64,000 nt of DNA from Aerococcus kribbianus (lineage in GTDB: Bacteria > Bacillota > Bacilli > Lactobacillales > Aerococcaceae): positions 179,363 through 243,362 of the forward strand of contig NZ_JAPRFR010000002.1 of NCBI RefSeq assembly GCF_026805545.1. The letters are read 5' to 3'. The position numbers were made by a program, and so were the translations under genes. Under the pieces are notes generated by a model, which had not been told where the DNA came from, did no database searches, and worked only from the letters and a program-made list of their open reading frames with translations. Below, piece by piece: positions 8,863 to 16,196 of the stretch (within the stretch, counting starts at the first letter, position 1; the number at the start of each line of letters is the position of its first letter).

Positions 8863-9873
8863 TTAATCTTCTTTCTTACCAAAAGCAAATACTGAACCAA
8901 CAGAAGCTAAAGCTAATCCTAAAATTGCAGGAGTTGCAACAGCACCAGTAGCAGGTAGGGCAGCTTTAGCTTCTTTTTCAGGAGCTGCTTCTGCTGCTTT
9001 TTTAGCTTCTTCTTTCTTAGCTTCTTTTACTGCAGCAGCTTTTTTAGCTTCTTCTTTCTTAGCTTCTTCTTTTTTGGCTTCTTCTTCAGAATCTTTTTCA
9101 CCTTTAGATTCTTCTTTTCCTTCTTCTTTTTCAGAAGTTTCTTCAGATTCTAATGGGCTTAATAAGTAGAAGTAGTTACCATTTGCACCTTGAGCAACAG
9201 TGAAACTCTTGTTGATTGGATCATTTTCCAATGCTTTTTTAGCTGCTGCTTCTGCTTCCTCTTTTGTTGGGTAGCCATTAATTTCGTTATCCGCTACAAC
9301 TTCTTCTTCAGCAGTTTCTTCTGCTTCAACTGGGCTTAGTACGTAGAAGTAGTTGCCATTTGCACCTTGTGATACAGAGAAACTGTTATTAATTGGATCA
9401 TTTTCGAGTGCAGCCTTAGCAGCTTCTTCTGCTGCTTCTGCAGTAGTAAATCCTGTTTCGTTATTTTCTACAACTTCTTCTGTTGCTTCAACAGGGCTTA
9501 ATGCATAGAAGTAGTTACCATTTGCACCTTGTGATACAGAGAAACTGTTGTTTACTGAATCATTTTCTAGTGCAACTTTAGCAGCTTCTTCTGCAGCTTC
9601 TGCAGTAGTAAATCCTGTTTCGTTGTTTTCTACAACTTCTTCTTCATTTTCAACTACAGTAGCACCTGGATTAGCGGTCCAATAATATTTACCATCAGCA
9701 CCCATCGTTGCTGAAACATTACCTTCTCCGTATTGTGCTTCTCCTGCTTCAATAGCAGCAGCTTCTGTATCATAAGCAGTTTCTGCTTGAGCTAAAGATG
9801 CATCGGTTACGAATAGAAGACTTGCAGCAGCAGTTGTTGCAACAGTGCTAAATAAAATCTTCTTAAAGTTCAT
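8863..9873 (-). CDS. LPxTG-anchored surface protein with three internal repeats
   Basis: 336 residues. A signal peptide (MNFKKILFSTVATTAAASLL up to the AQAE cleavage region) leads into one divergent and three well-conserved repeats of about 55-60 residues. Each repeat has an alanine/glutamate-rich helix (TAEAAEEAAK), ALENDP-type turn and (S/T)V(S/A)QGANGNYFY followed by LSP. A lysine/glutamate/alanine-rich spacer (about residues 235-300) resembles a wall-spanning region. The end is ALPATG, a hydrophobic stretch and a positively charged tail, the sortase A sorting signal. The function of the repeats is unknown; an adhesin or wall-associated role is inferred. TAAGGAGG precedes the ATG, and a cre-like site lies upstream. 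Confidence 0.9.
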   Translation of the reverse strand: MNFKKILFSTVATTAAASLLFVTDASLAQAETAYDTEAAAIEAGEAQYGEGNVSATMGADGKYYWTANPGATVVENEEEVVENNETGFTTAEAAEEAAKVALENDSVNNSFSVSQGANGNYFYALSPVEATEEVVENNETGFTTAEAAEEAAKAALENDPINNSFSVSQGANGNYFYVLSPVEAEETAEEEVVADNEINGYPTKEEAEAAAKKALENDPINKSFTVAQGANGNYFYLLSPLESEETSEKEEGKEESKGEKDSEEEAKKEEAKKEEAKKAAAVKEAKKEEAKKAAEAAPEKEAKAALPATGAVATPAILGLALASVGSVFAFGKKED

Positions 9874-9953
9874 AATAACTCCTCCTTAAAATTTACCAAT
9901 TAATAGTACATATTTATTATCGCAAACAAAAGTTATTTTGTCAGCCCCTTTTA

Positions 9954-9967
9954 TAAAAACGTTTACA
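9954..9967 (-). promoter_or_regulatory. cre-like CcpA site upstream of the LPxTG gene
   Basis: Minus strand TGTAAACGTTTTTA closely matches the catabolite-responsive element consensus (TGWAANCGNTNWCA). It lies about 85 bp before the start codon, so carbon-source control of the surface protein is inferred. Confidence 0.6.
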
Positions 9968-10106
9968 AATTTTTCCTTAAATTTCCTTAATTATATAATA
10001 TATAAGTTTTTAAATTGGAATAAGTTATTCTTATTCACCTGAACCGCATTATAATAGTTCAACATTATTACATGAATTGTAGCTTTTAAGGAAGTGTAAA
10101 CCATTG

Positions 10107-10554
10107 TTAGTATCTAGCAATCACTTCAAACTCTACACACACTTTTTGAGTCGTTTCGTCAAAAACTAAATTAACTGCCTTTAATTCATCAATAAAAAAA
10201 GAACGTTGGACTTCCCGCCAATACTCTAAAGATTTATCTCCTTCACCTTCTTTATAGGCATGGTCACTACTCACTTGCTTAAATTGAGTGGAATATACTT
10301 TGCTTGTCTTATTTATACACAGAGGCTGATTGTCCGAACTTAAGATAATATTGCATGCCCCAAACTTGTTGCAAAGGTGTTTGCTCAATTTCATAAAGAA
10401 TATAAGCACTATTAGTGGCCGTTTTTTCTTCTGTTAAAACTAAATTAGCTAAAAGCTCAGCGCTATCAGCAAATTGCCAGGTTTGGTAAGTAGCATCTGC
10501 TATATTATTTTTTGTAGTGAAGTGTCGCCAATATTCTGCAATTTTATTCTCCAC
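10107..10554 (-). pseudogene. ASCH-domain protein, disrupted by a single-base frameshift
   Basis: Two overlapping frames together make one ASCH (PUA-like RNA-binding) protein. The first starts at GTG 10554 (ENKIAEYWRHFTTKNN, LVLTEEKTATNSAY) and the second continues IILSSDNQPLCINKTSKV, SSDHAYKEGEGDKSLEYW and VCVEFEVIARY. The join falls near 10352-10365, where GTTTGGGG seems to hold one extra base (expected VGxYNIIL). ASCH proteins of this YqfB-like type include amidohydrolases acting on modified cytidines and may bind RNA. A sequencing error is possible. A GAGG site precedes the GTG start. Confidence 0.75.
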
Positions 10555-10924
10555 TATAATAATCCTCTAGTTAAAATCATTATGCAAAACTTTTATGCCG
10601 AAACAGTTTATATCTAAATAATCACTTCTTAAGCTTATCTCTTATATGTCCTGTTATGATCTTATAATTTTTCAATTTATTATAATTATACCCTAAGAGT
10701 AAAAACAGTTTTAATTTGGTCGACTTTTAGATATTTGAAATCCTCGCTTCTATGTACTTAAAATTAAAAAATAGGACGATAACTTTTAATTTTAAGTCAT
10801 CAGTCCTATTAATCGTAGAGGCTTTTAATTTAAGTCATCAATCTTATTGATTGTAGAGCCTTAATTATTAACAAATTGTTTTTTCTCATTAAAAAATTTC
10901 CCAATATCACGATACAAAATAACA
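10555..10924. other. Intergenic AT-rich stretch
   Basis: No gene is recognised. It contains the two-copy tandem repeat at 10783-10858 and otherwise shows only AT-rich sequence. Confidence 0.5.
10783..10858. repeat. Two-copy tandem repeat of about 38 bp
   Basis: CTTTTAATTTTAAGTCATCA and what follows at 10783-10820 recurs at 10822-10858 with a few changes (AGTCATCAATCTTATTGATTG in place of AGTCATCAGTCCTATTAATC, and GTAGAG at both ends). Confidence 0.7.
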
Positions 10925-11131
10925 CTAGTCCAAAAAAAGTAAAATCGAAGGAATACCTTTTAATATATAGTACCAATTATCATTTAAATTAAGAATATCT
11001 CGGTTCAAGGCTGGGAATATATGGTCAATAAAGGAAAATAGATTTATACTGACAATTAATATAAAAAACGTTTCATAATAAATTACCATCTTACTGAGGA
11101 ATCTCGCCCGCAAACATGCCAATGTTACCAT
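10925..11131 (-). CDS. Doubtful 68-residue membrane-like ORF
   Basis: A frame with two hydrophobic segments (IYYETFFILIVSINLFSFI and YYILKGIPSILLFL) but no ribosome site before its ATG and no recognised family. It may be the tail of a decayed membrane protein or chance in AT-rich DNA. Confidence 0.2.
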   Translation of the reverse strand: MVTLACLRARFLSKMVIYYETFFILIVSINLFSFIDHIFPALNRDILNLNDNWYYILKGIPSILLFLD

Positions 11132-11185
11132 GACTATAGGCTATAATATCTTTATACGTTAAAACTATCATAATATAACCTTCTA

Positions 11186-11199
11186 TGCAAACGTTTACC
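11186..11199. promoter_or_regulatory. cre-like site
   Basis: TGCAAACGTTTACC matches the cre consensus. It is 55 bp beyond the start of the doubtful 10925-11131 ORF and close to the host terminator. Its target is unclear. Confidence 0.4.
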
Positions 11200-11210
11200 A
11201 TTTAAAATAC

Positions 11211-11238
11211 AAAAAAAAGACTGAGCATTAGCTCAGCC
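11211..11238 (-). terminator. Probable native terminator of the rrn-tRNA operon, displaced by the element
   Basis: Minus strand GGCTGAGC, loop TAAT, GCTCAGTC, then eight T residues. It is 70-100 bp past the tRNA-Leu 3' fragment kept at attL. On a chromosome without the element it would directly follow the tRNA-Leu gene and end the tRNA operon. Confidence 0.75.
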
Positions 11239-11304
11239 TTATAAATTGGGCTCTACAATCGTTTCTAGTTATTTAGTAAAAGTTATTTGAGATTCTTTTT
11301 GAAT

Positions 11305-11324
11305 CTATTTATACCGGCGGCCGG
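11305..11324. repeat. attL core (20-bp direct repeat of tRNA-Leu 3' end)
   Basis: CTATTTATACCGGCGGCCGG is identical to 62804-62823. Fourteen bases of it are the 3' end of the intact tRNA-Leu(CAA) gene. The bases flanking the repeat differ on both sides. Confidence 0.9.
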
Positions 11325-11363
11325 AATATTAATAGTTGACATGACAGTATTTTAGTTATCATA

Positions 11364-11383
11364 GTGCAAAATCGGTGCAAAAT
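11364..11383. repeat. Integrase arm-type repeats at attL
   Basis: Two direct copies of GTGCAAAAT, 11 bp apart start to start (11364-11372 and 11375-11383), 40 bp inside the core. The same pair with the same spacing occurs at 62668-62687 beside attR. Confidence 0.75.
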
Positions 11384-11441
11384 ATTAATTAACACATCTA
11401 CCCCCAAAAAAAAGAACGGATGATAACTATTTCTTTTATGT

Positions 11442-11504
11442 GGTTCTGTTGCAAAGTTTTAAATCTACTATCAAATAAGGTAGAATAATAGAAAAAGATA
11501 GCAG
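11442..11504 (+). mobile_element. IS1216-family left-end remnant (63 bp)
   Basis: Starts with the terminal inverted repeat GGTTCTGTTGCAAAGTTTT and is identical over 63 bases to the left end of the IS at 16197-16259, in the same orientation, then diverges. It marks the other side of the metal/redox island. Confidence 0.85.
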
Positions 11505-11650
11505 TCAGGTCTCTTGACAAAGTATAGTTGCTATTCTTTTTCTAGGCCCTACTTTAATGAAATTTTTGTTTGGAGGGAACAACTTTATTCCTTTGACTAT
11601 TTCAGTTGAATTTAATAGAGAAGCCTAGCGTCTATTAAGAAATACTTTTC

Positions 11651-11664
11651 TTGATGAGCGTCAA
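11651..11664 (+). promoter_or_regulatory. FNR/FLP-type box upstream of dps
   Basis: TTGATGAGCGTCAA. Its centre is 29.5 bp before the TATACT -10 element at 11687-11692, about -41.5 from the expected transcript start, the class II activator position. Confidence 0.75.
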
Positions 11665-11765
11665 TTTTTTTGAGGTAGGGGGCCTTTATACTAAATTCAG
11701 TAAAGGAAAAGGAGGCATCAAAGGAAGCTATTTTAAACAAGCCAAAATTATAGGAGGAATAGATC

Positions 11766-12338
11766 ATGACTAAAAATAAAGCGTCTCAAGAAAGAACACC
11801 CCAAGAAAGATTGCAAGAAGAACAAGAACACAAGGGACATGTCCATCATACAAAAATTAATGCAGCGGCCATTTCGGATCATCTTTTAGGGAACATGCAT
11901 ACTTTACATGTGAAATTGCACCAATATCACTGGTATGTAAATGGCGCTAATTTTTTCACCCTGCATGAAAAATTTGAAGAATTGTATAATCAAAACGAAG
12001 AATGGTTCGACAAACTAGCAGAACGCTTGATTACTTCCGGTCATAAACCGGCTTCAACCACCGCTGAATTTGAAAAATATTCCATGCTTTCAGAAGATGC
12101 CATCAATAAATATGCTAAAGCAGAAGACATGGTTGAAAATATTATCGAAGATTTCAGATGTACCCGTGAATTAACGATTCGTGCTATTCGTTTAGTACAA
12201 GATGAGGGTGACGATGCTTTGGAAGATACACTGATTGCTTTTAAAAATGACTTAGATAAAAACATTTGGATGCTGCAAGCGTTCATTGGCAAAGAGGCAT
12301 TGGAAGACGACGATGCGTTTGATGAGGATGAAGATTAG
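11766..12338 (+). CDS. dps: Dps-family DNA-protecting ferritin
   Basis: 190 residues. A histidine-rich N-terminal extension leads into the four-helix bundle: LGNMHTLHVKLHQYHWYVNG, FFTLHEKFEELYNQNEEWFD (inter-subunit ferroxidase ligands H, D, E) and KNDLDKNIWMLQAFIG. Dps proteins form dodecamers that oxidise and store iron, usually with hydrogen peroxide, and protect DNA. The C-terminal tail is strongly acidic (EDDDAFDEDED). AGGAGG precedes the ATG. The FNR-type box upstream and the neighbouring regulator and metal genes suggest redox control. This peroxide-consuming function also fits the peroxide-making pyruvate oxidase carried further along the same element. Confidence 0.93.
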   Translation: MTKNKASQERTPQERLQEEQEHKGHVHHTKINAAAISDHLLGNMHTLHVKLHQYHWYVNGANFFTLHEKFEELYNQNEEWFDKLAERLITSGHKPASTTAEFEKYSMLSEDAINKYAKAEDMVENIIEDFRCTRELTIRAIRLVQDEGDDALEDTLIAFKNDLDKNIWMLQAFIGKEALEDDDAFDEDED

Positions 12339-12426
12339 ATTTTTCGTAAACATACATTTAGAAATTAAATATTTTAGGGTTGGGACTCTTTCCAGCTCCT
12401 ATTTTTTGCCGTTAAAAAGACTTTTC

Positions 12427-12440
12427 TTGATGAGTGTCAA
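12427..12440 (+). promoter_or_regulatory. FNR/FLP-type box upstream of the regulator gene (autoregulation)
   Basis: TTGATGAGTGTCAA, 27.5 bp (centre) before TATACT at 12461-12466. The 12420-12466 stretch is nearly a copy of the dps promoter, two bases shorter. Confidence 0.7.
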
Positions 12441-12518
12441 TTTTTTGAGCTAGGGGCCTGTATACTAAATATAGGACAGTAAAAAAAGGACAGTAAACTG
12501 ATAAAGGGGAAGAACGAA

Positions 12519-13226
12519 TTGACTCAATACACCAAACCACATGCAGCAGGAGACCACTCAGCTTGTATCCGCTTAGTCCCGATATTCAATCATTTGGAGG
12601 AAAGCACGATGGATCGCATCGCTGAAAAAGCTCACACGAAGCACTATCAAAAAGGGTCGTTTCTTTTTCGCTCGCAAGAAAAAGATGATGCCTTGTATAT
12701 TGTTAATCGCGGAAAAGTCCGCATCTATCGCTTGTCTGATTCTGGCAAAGAGCAACTAGTGCGGATTTTGAATCCGGGTGACTTTACGGGAGAATGGACG
12801 TTGTTCAATCCTGATGTTGTGCACGAGGAATACGCAGAAGCTACTCGAGATACGTCTGTCTGCATAATTCAACAACATGATGTACAAGAGTTTCTAAAAG
12901 AGTATCCTACAATTTCGTTAAAACTGCTAGGAGAGATGTCGCAACGGCTAGAAAAATCCGCACGTCAAACCGCACAAGTAGCCGTGGAGAGTGTCATTAC
13001 CCGTTTAGTTTTGTTTTTGGCAGAAAATGTGGAACCTGAAATGGGCAACTCTCCCACCATCACCCTGCCGATGGCAAAAAAGGACATTGCTTCCTATTTA
13101 GGAACGACACCTGAGACCATCAGTCGCAAATTTGGAAAATTGGAGAACGAGGGATTGATTCAACAGCTGTCTGGGAAAAGAATCAAGATTCAGGATTTAG
13201 ATGATTTATTGCTTTACAGCGAATAA
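12519..13226 (+). CDS. Crp/Fnr-family redox regulator (FLP-like)
   Basis: 235 residues: an N-terminal cyclic-nucleotide-like beta barrel (KGSFLFRSQEKDDALYIVNRGKV) and a C-terminal winged helix with recognition helix TTPETISRKFGKLENEGLI. The TxxxxSR(K/L) signature fits FNR-type recognition of TTGAT half-sites. There is no FNR four-cysteine Fe-S cluster. Instead there are two cysteines, Cys16 and Cys115, as in the lactic acid bacterial FLP proteins, which sense redox by a disulfide; that mechanism here is inferred. The start is TTG with AAGGGG before it. It probably activates the four boxes in this island, including its own. Confidence 0.9.
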   Translation: MTQYTKPHAAGDHSACIRLVPIFNHLEESTMDRIAEKAHTKHYQKGSFLFRSQEKDDALYIVNRGKVRIYRLSDSGKEQLVRILNPGDFTGEWTLFNPDVVHEEYAEATRDTSVCIIQQHDVQEFLKEYPTISLKLLGEMSQRLEKSARQTAQVAVESVITRLVLFLAENVEPEMGNSPTITLPMAKKDIASYLGTTPETISRKFGKLENEGLIQQLSGKRIKIQDLDDLLLYSE

Positions 13227-13249
13227 TCGGACACACTTTTTTCTACACG

Positions 13250-13543
13250 TTGGTGTTCTGTCGCTCTTCATTAACAATGGGACAGAACTCAGTGCTTTTG
13301 CGTCAAGAAGAAGTCGCTTTGAGTTACTTTTTGTGGTACTCAGTGAATCGGTTCCTCATTGAAGGTATGCGAACGAACAGTTTATGGATTGGCGAGTGGA
13401 TCTGCGTTTCGCAAGCCTTGTCTCTGGCCCTGTCTATTGGCGCGATTGTAGTATGGTTTATACGCAGACAAGATTATCCACCAATTTCTTATTATTCTGA
13501 TGGCAATAAGGGGCAGAAAAAGACTATTAAGATGGTGAATTGA
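13250..13543 (+). pseudogene. C-terminal fragment of prolipoprotein diacylglyceryl transferase (Lgt)
   Basis: ALSYFLWYSVNRFLIEGMRT followed by a SL..G...VSQ.LSL membrane segment matches the last transmembrane part of Lgt. A full Lgt is about 260-280 residues; only about 75 family residues remain, without the catalytic N-terminal region, and the first 25 residues do not fit. It is probably a remnant carried along when the island was assembled. Confidence 0.65.
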
Positions 13544-13570
13544 GCAAAAAGATAAAAAGAAGTGCCGAAC

Positions 13571-13584
13571 TTGATATGCGTCAA
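13571..13584 (+). promoter_or_regulatory. FNR/FLP-type box upstream of the HMA-domain gene
   Basis: TTGATATGCGTCAA, centre 29.5 bp before the TATATT -10 at 13607-13612, the same geometry as the dps promoter. Confidence 0.7.
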
Positions 13585-13689
13585 TTTTTGTTTGCTAAAA
13601 GTGAGCTATATTACAGTTGTAAAGAGGAAAAGGCAGTGTTCATTAATCTGCTGCCGATAAAATAAAAACACATAAAGGAGATAGGAATT

Positions 13690-13923
13690 ATGGAAAAAGC
13701 TATATTGCAATTAGAAACGTTGTCTTGTCCAAGTTGTATGCAAAAAATTGAAGGTGCCGTAAAATCAGTTAACGGTGTTGATAAAGATAGCATTAAAGTA
13801 TTATTCAACTCCAGCAAAGTCAAAACCAATTTTGATTCAGCTGTCACTACGATTGAAGAGATTCAAAAAGCTATCGAAAATGTAGGCTATCCGGTCCTTA
13901 AAACAAAAGTCAAGGCCGCTTAA
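13690..13923 (+). CDS. Heavy-metal-associated (HMA) chaperone, CopZ-like
   Basis: 77 residues, one HMA ferredoxin-like fold with the metal-binding CPSC motif (Cys13 and Cys16) and the late GYPV loop. Such proteins carry Cu(I) or a similar soft metal to P1B ATPases. Here the ATPase encoded next has no HMA domain of its own, so this chaperone may stand in for it. AAAGGAG precedes the ATG; a terminator follows the stop. The metal is not proved: the partner ATPase lacks the copper CPC motif. Confidence 0.85.
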   Translation: MEKAILQLETLSCPSCMQKIEGAVKSVNGVDKDSIKVLFNSSKVKTNFDSAVTTIEEIQKAIENVGYPVLKTKVKAA

Positions 13924-13937
13924 CAGATTAAATGAAC

Positions 13938-13980
13938 TAGGCAATTCTGGAAGAAAACCTATTTTTTCAGGATTGCTTTT
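13938..13980 (+). terminator. Intrinsic terminator after the HMA gene
   Basis: GGCAATTCTG pairs with CAGGATTGC across an A/T-rich loop, followed by a run of seven T residues. Confidence 0.7.
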
Positions 13981-14035
13981 TTTGTTGCAATCCGATTCGA
14001 GGTGCTTAGAAACGATAAAAGAGAACTTTCTAAAC

Positions 14036-14049
14036 TTGATGTCAGTCAA
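14036..14049 (+). promoter_or_regulatory. FNR/FLP-type box upstream of the P1B ATPase gene
   Basis: TTGATGTCAGTCAA, centre 29.5 bp before the TATATT -10 at 14072-14077. Confidence 0.7.
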
Positions 14050-14120
14050 TTAATTACTTAGGCAATTATCTTATATTGTGTTTATCAATAAAAGAGAAAT
14101 TAAATTTGGAGGGAAAAAGC

Positions 14121-16025
14121 ATGCAACAATATATATTAAGCAAGAAAAATATTATCACCGTCATCAGTGGATTGTTAATCGTACTCGGTTTCTTCAGTCA
14201 CTTTGTTTTAGAAAACGTAGGACTTTCAGAGTGGTCTTTGATCATCGCCTCTGTCTTTGGGATTATGCCAATTGCCATCCAAGCGTTTCAAGCAATGAAA
14301 GTCAAAGTCATCAGTATTGATGTCTTAGTCAGTATTGCAGCGATTGGTGCGCTTTTTATTCAAAATTATGAAGAATCAGCTATTGTCACGTTCTTATTCT
14401 TATTCGGACACTACTTGGAACAACGAACATTGAACCAAACGCGATCTGCTATCAAAGAATTGACTGAAATGGCACCCGAAAGCGCCTTGAAACAAATGGA
14501 TAATGGCGAATTTGAAGAAGTAGAAGTGGATGATATAGATGAAGGGGATATCTTACTCGTTAAAACGGGTGCGAAAGTTCCAGTAGATGGCATAGTCCTT
14601 ACGGGTGAAGGGCATATCAATGAAGCTAGCATTACAGGTGAAGCTGTTCCGGTCAACAAGCAAGCTGATGCAGAAGTTTTTGCAGGAACTATTTTAGAAA
14701 ATGGAACGATTCAAATCAGAGCTGACCGAGTTGGTGAGGACACTACATTTGGAAAAATTATTGAACTCGTGGAAGAAGCACAAGATTCTAAATCCGAAGC
14801 GGAACGGTTCATTGATCGCTTTTCTAAATACTACACACCAGCTGTCTTGGTTCTGGCAATTGTTGTATGGGCGTTCAGTCAAAATATTGAGTTAGCAATC
14901 ACGATCTTGGTTCTAGGTTGCCCAGGGGCATTAGTTATCGGAGTGCCTGTCTCAAACGTTGCCGGTATTGGGAATGGTGCTCGTAATGGTGTTCTTTTAA
15001 AAGGGAGTGAAGTCATTCAAGACTTCAGCAATGTGGATACAATTGTATTTGATAAGACAGGTACTTTAACTGTCGGAAACCCAACCGTTGCAGCGACTGA
15101 ATTGTATGAAAAAGATTCTGCTGAAACGCTTGGCTATCTGGCCAGTGTAGAACGGGAATCAGATCATCCATTAGCAAAAGCGGTCTTAAATCAAATTGGA
15201 GAAACAAACTTTTATCCTGTTGAAGAAACTGAAGTCGTGAAAGGCGGCGGAATCGTCTCAAGAGTAGCTGGACATAGAGTGGCTGTGGGGAATATGGCCT
15301 TGATGGAAAAAGAAAATGTCACTCTCAGCAGAAAAGTACAAAAAGATGTCAAACGGTTTGAACAACAAGGGAACTCTCTCGTTTTGACAGCGGTCGACGG
15401 TGAATTAAAAGTACTGCTGGGCATTCGCGATCAAGTCCGTCCGGGTGTGAAAGCTAATTTACAGGAATTAAAAGACTTGGGCGTGAAAAATCTAGTTGTT
15501 CTTTCAGGAGATAACCAAGGAACCGTTGATGTGGTCGCCGGCGAACTTGGTTTGACCGAAGCTCACGGCCACATGTTACCGGAAGACAAATCGGCTTATA
15601 TCGGAAAACTTCAACAACATGGTCAAATTGTAGCCTTTGTTGGAGATGGCGTTAACGATAGTCCGTCCTTAGCTTTAGCAGACATTGGAATCGCAATGGG
15701 AAGCGGAACGGACGTAGCGATTGAAACATCCGATGTTGTTTTAATGAACTCGAACTTCAGCAACTTGCCTCACGCATTAGGATTAGTAAAAGCCACCGCA
15801 AATAATATGAAACAAAATATCGTGATTTCAGTTGGAGTAGTGTTGGTCTTGTTGACCAGCATCTTCTTCAGCGAATGGATGAATATGTCTATCGGAATGT
15901 TGGTTCATGAAGGTAGTATCTTGGTGGTAATTTTCAATGGTATGAGATTAATGAAGTATAAGTTGAAAGGTCGAAAAGAACAAAAAGAAGTATCAGCACC
16001 TGCAGAGAAAGTAAAAATATCTTAA
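14121..16025 (+). CDS. P1B-type metal-transporting ATPase with CPG motif
   Basis: 634 residues with all P-type ATPase parts: GEAVPV actuator loop, DKTGTLT phosphorylation site (aspartate about residue 311), DHPLAKA (the HP motif of P1B enzymes) and GDGVNDSPSLALADIG. There is no N-terminal metal-binding domain. The membrane metal motif is GCPGALVIG (about residue 265) instead of CPC, CPH or SPC, and the last membrane pair carries HEGS (about residue 595), a feature of P1B-4 type Fe/Co/Zn exporters. The transported ion is therefore uncertain; iron or another divalent metal is as likely as copper. GGAGGG precedes the ATG at 14121, favoured over the upstream in-frame ATG. It lies on the same strand as the HMA gene, but each has its own box and promoter. 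Confidence 0.9.
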   Translation: MQQYILSKKNIITVISGLLIVLGFFSHFVLENVGLSEWSLIIASVFGIMPIAIQAFQAMKVKVISIDVLVSIAAIGALFIQNYEESAIVTFLFLFGHYLEQRTLNQTRSAIKELTEMAPESALKQMDNGEFEEVEVDDIDEGDILLVKTGAKVPVDGIVLTGEGHINEASITGEAVPVNKQADAEVFAGTILENGTIQIRADRVGEDTTFGKIIELVEEAQDSKSEAERFIDRFSKYYTPAVLVLAIVVWAFSQNIELAITILVLGCPGALVIGVPVSNVAGIGNGARNGVLLKGSEVIQDFSNVDTIVFDKTGTLTVGNPTVAATELYEKDSAETLGYLASVERESDHPLAKAVLNQIGETNFYPVEETEVVKGGGIVSRVAGHRVAVGNMALMEKENVTLSRKVQKDVKRFEQQGNSLVLTAVDGELKVLLGIRDQVRPGVKANLQELKDLGVKNLVVLSGDNQGTVDVVAGELGLTEAHGHMLPEDKSAYIGKLQQHGQIVAFVGDGVNDSPSLALADIGIAMGSGTDVAIETSDVVLMNSNFSNLPHALGLVKATANNMKQNIVISVGVVLVLLTSIFFSEWMNMSIGMLVHEGSILVVIFNGMRLMKYKLKGRKEQKEVSAPAEKVKIS

Positions 16026-16196
16026 GAATAAATTAGAAGAGGTTGAGACAATAGTCCATCCTTGAAATGATAAAAGCGGAAACTCAGATTTTTAAATTTG
16101 GGATTTTCTGCTTTTTTGAGTTCTTGAAAAAAATAAGAGTATAGAGTATGCTCTTTATAAAATGGGTATTCGGACGGGGAGAAGATTTTTCTATTT

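Larger units (their letters stand above)
11132..11765. other. Left junction region of the element, no gene
   Basis: Holds, in order, a cre-like site, the terminator at 11211-11238, the attL core, two arm-type repeats, the IS1216 end remnant, and the FNR-box promoter of dps. No ORF is supported. Confidence 0.7.

Noticed and set aside
8990..9130. Short tandem repeats in the LPxTG gene that might be a separate repeat element
   Set aside because: They code the lysine/glutamate/alanine wall-spanning region and need no other explanation.
13611..15424. Several minus frames under the HMA and ATPase genes
   Set aside because: All are antisense shadows with no ribosome site; the plus-strand genes carry complete family motifs.
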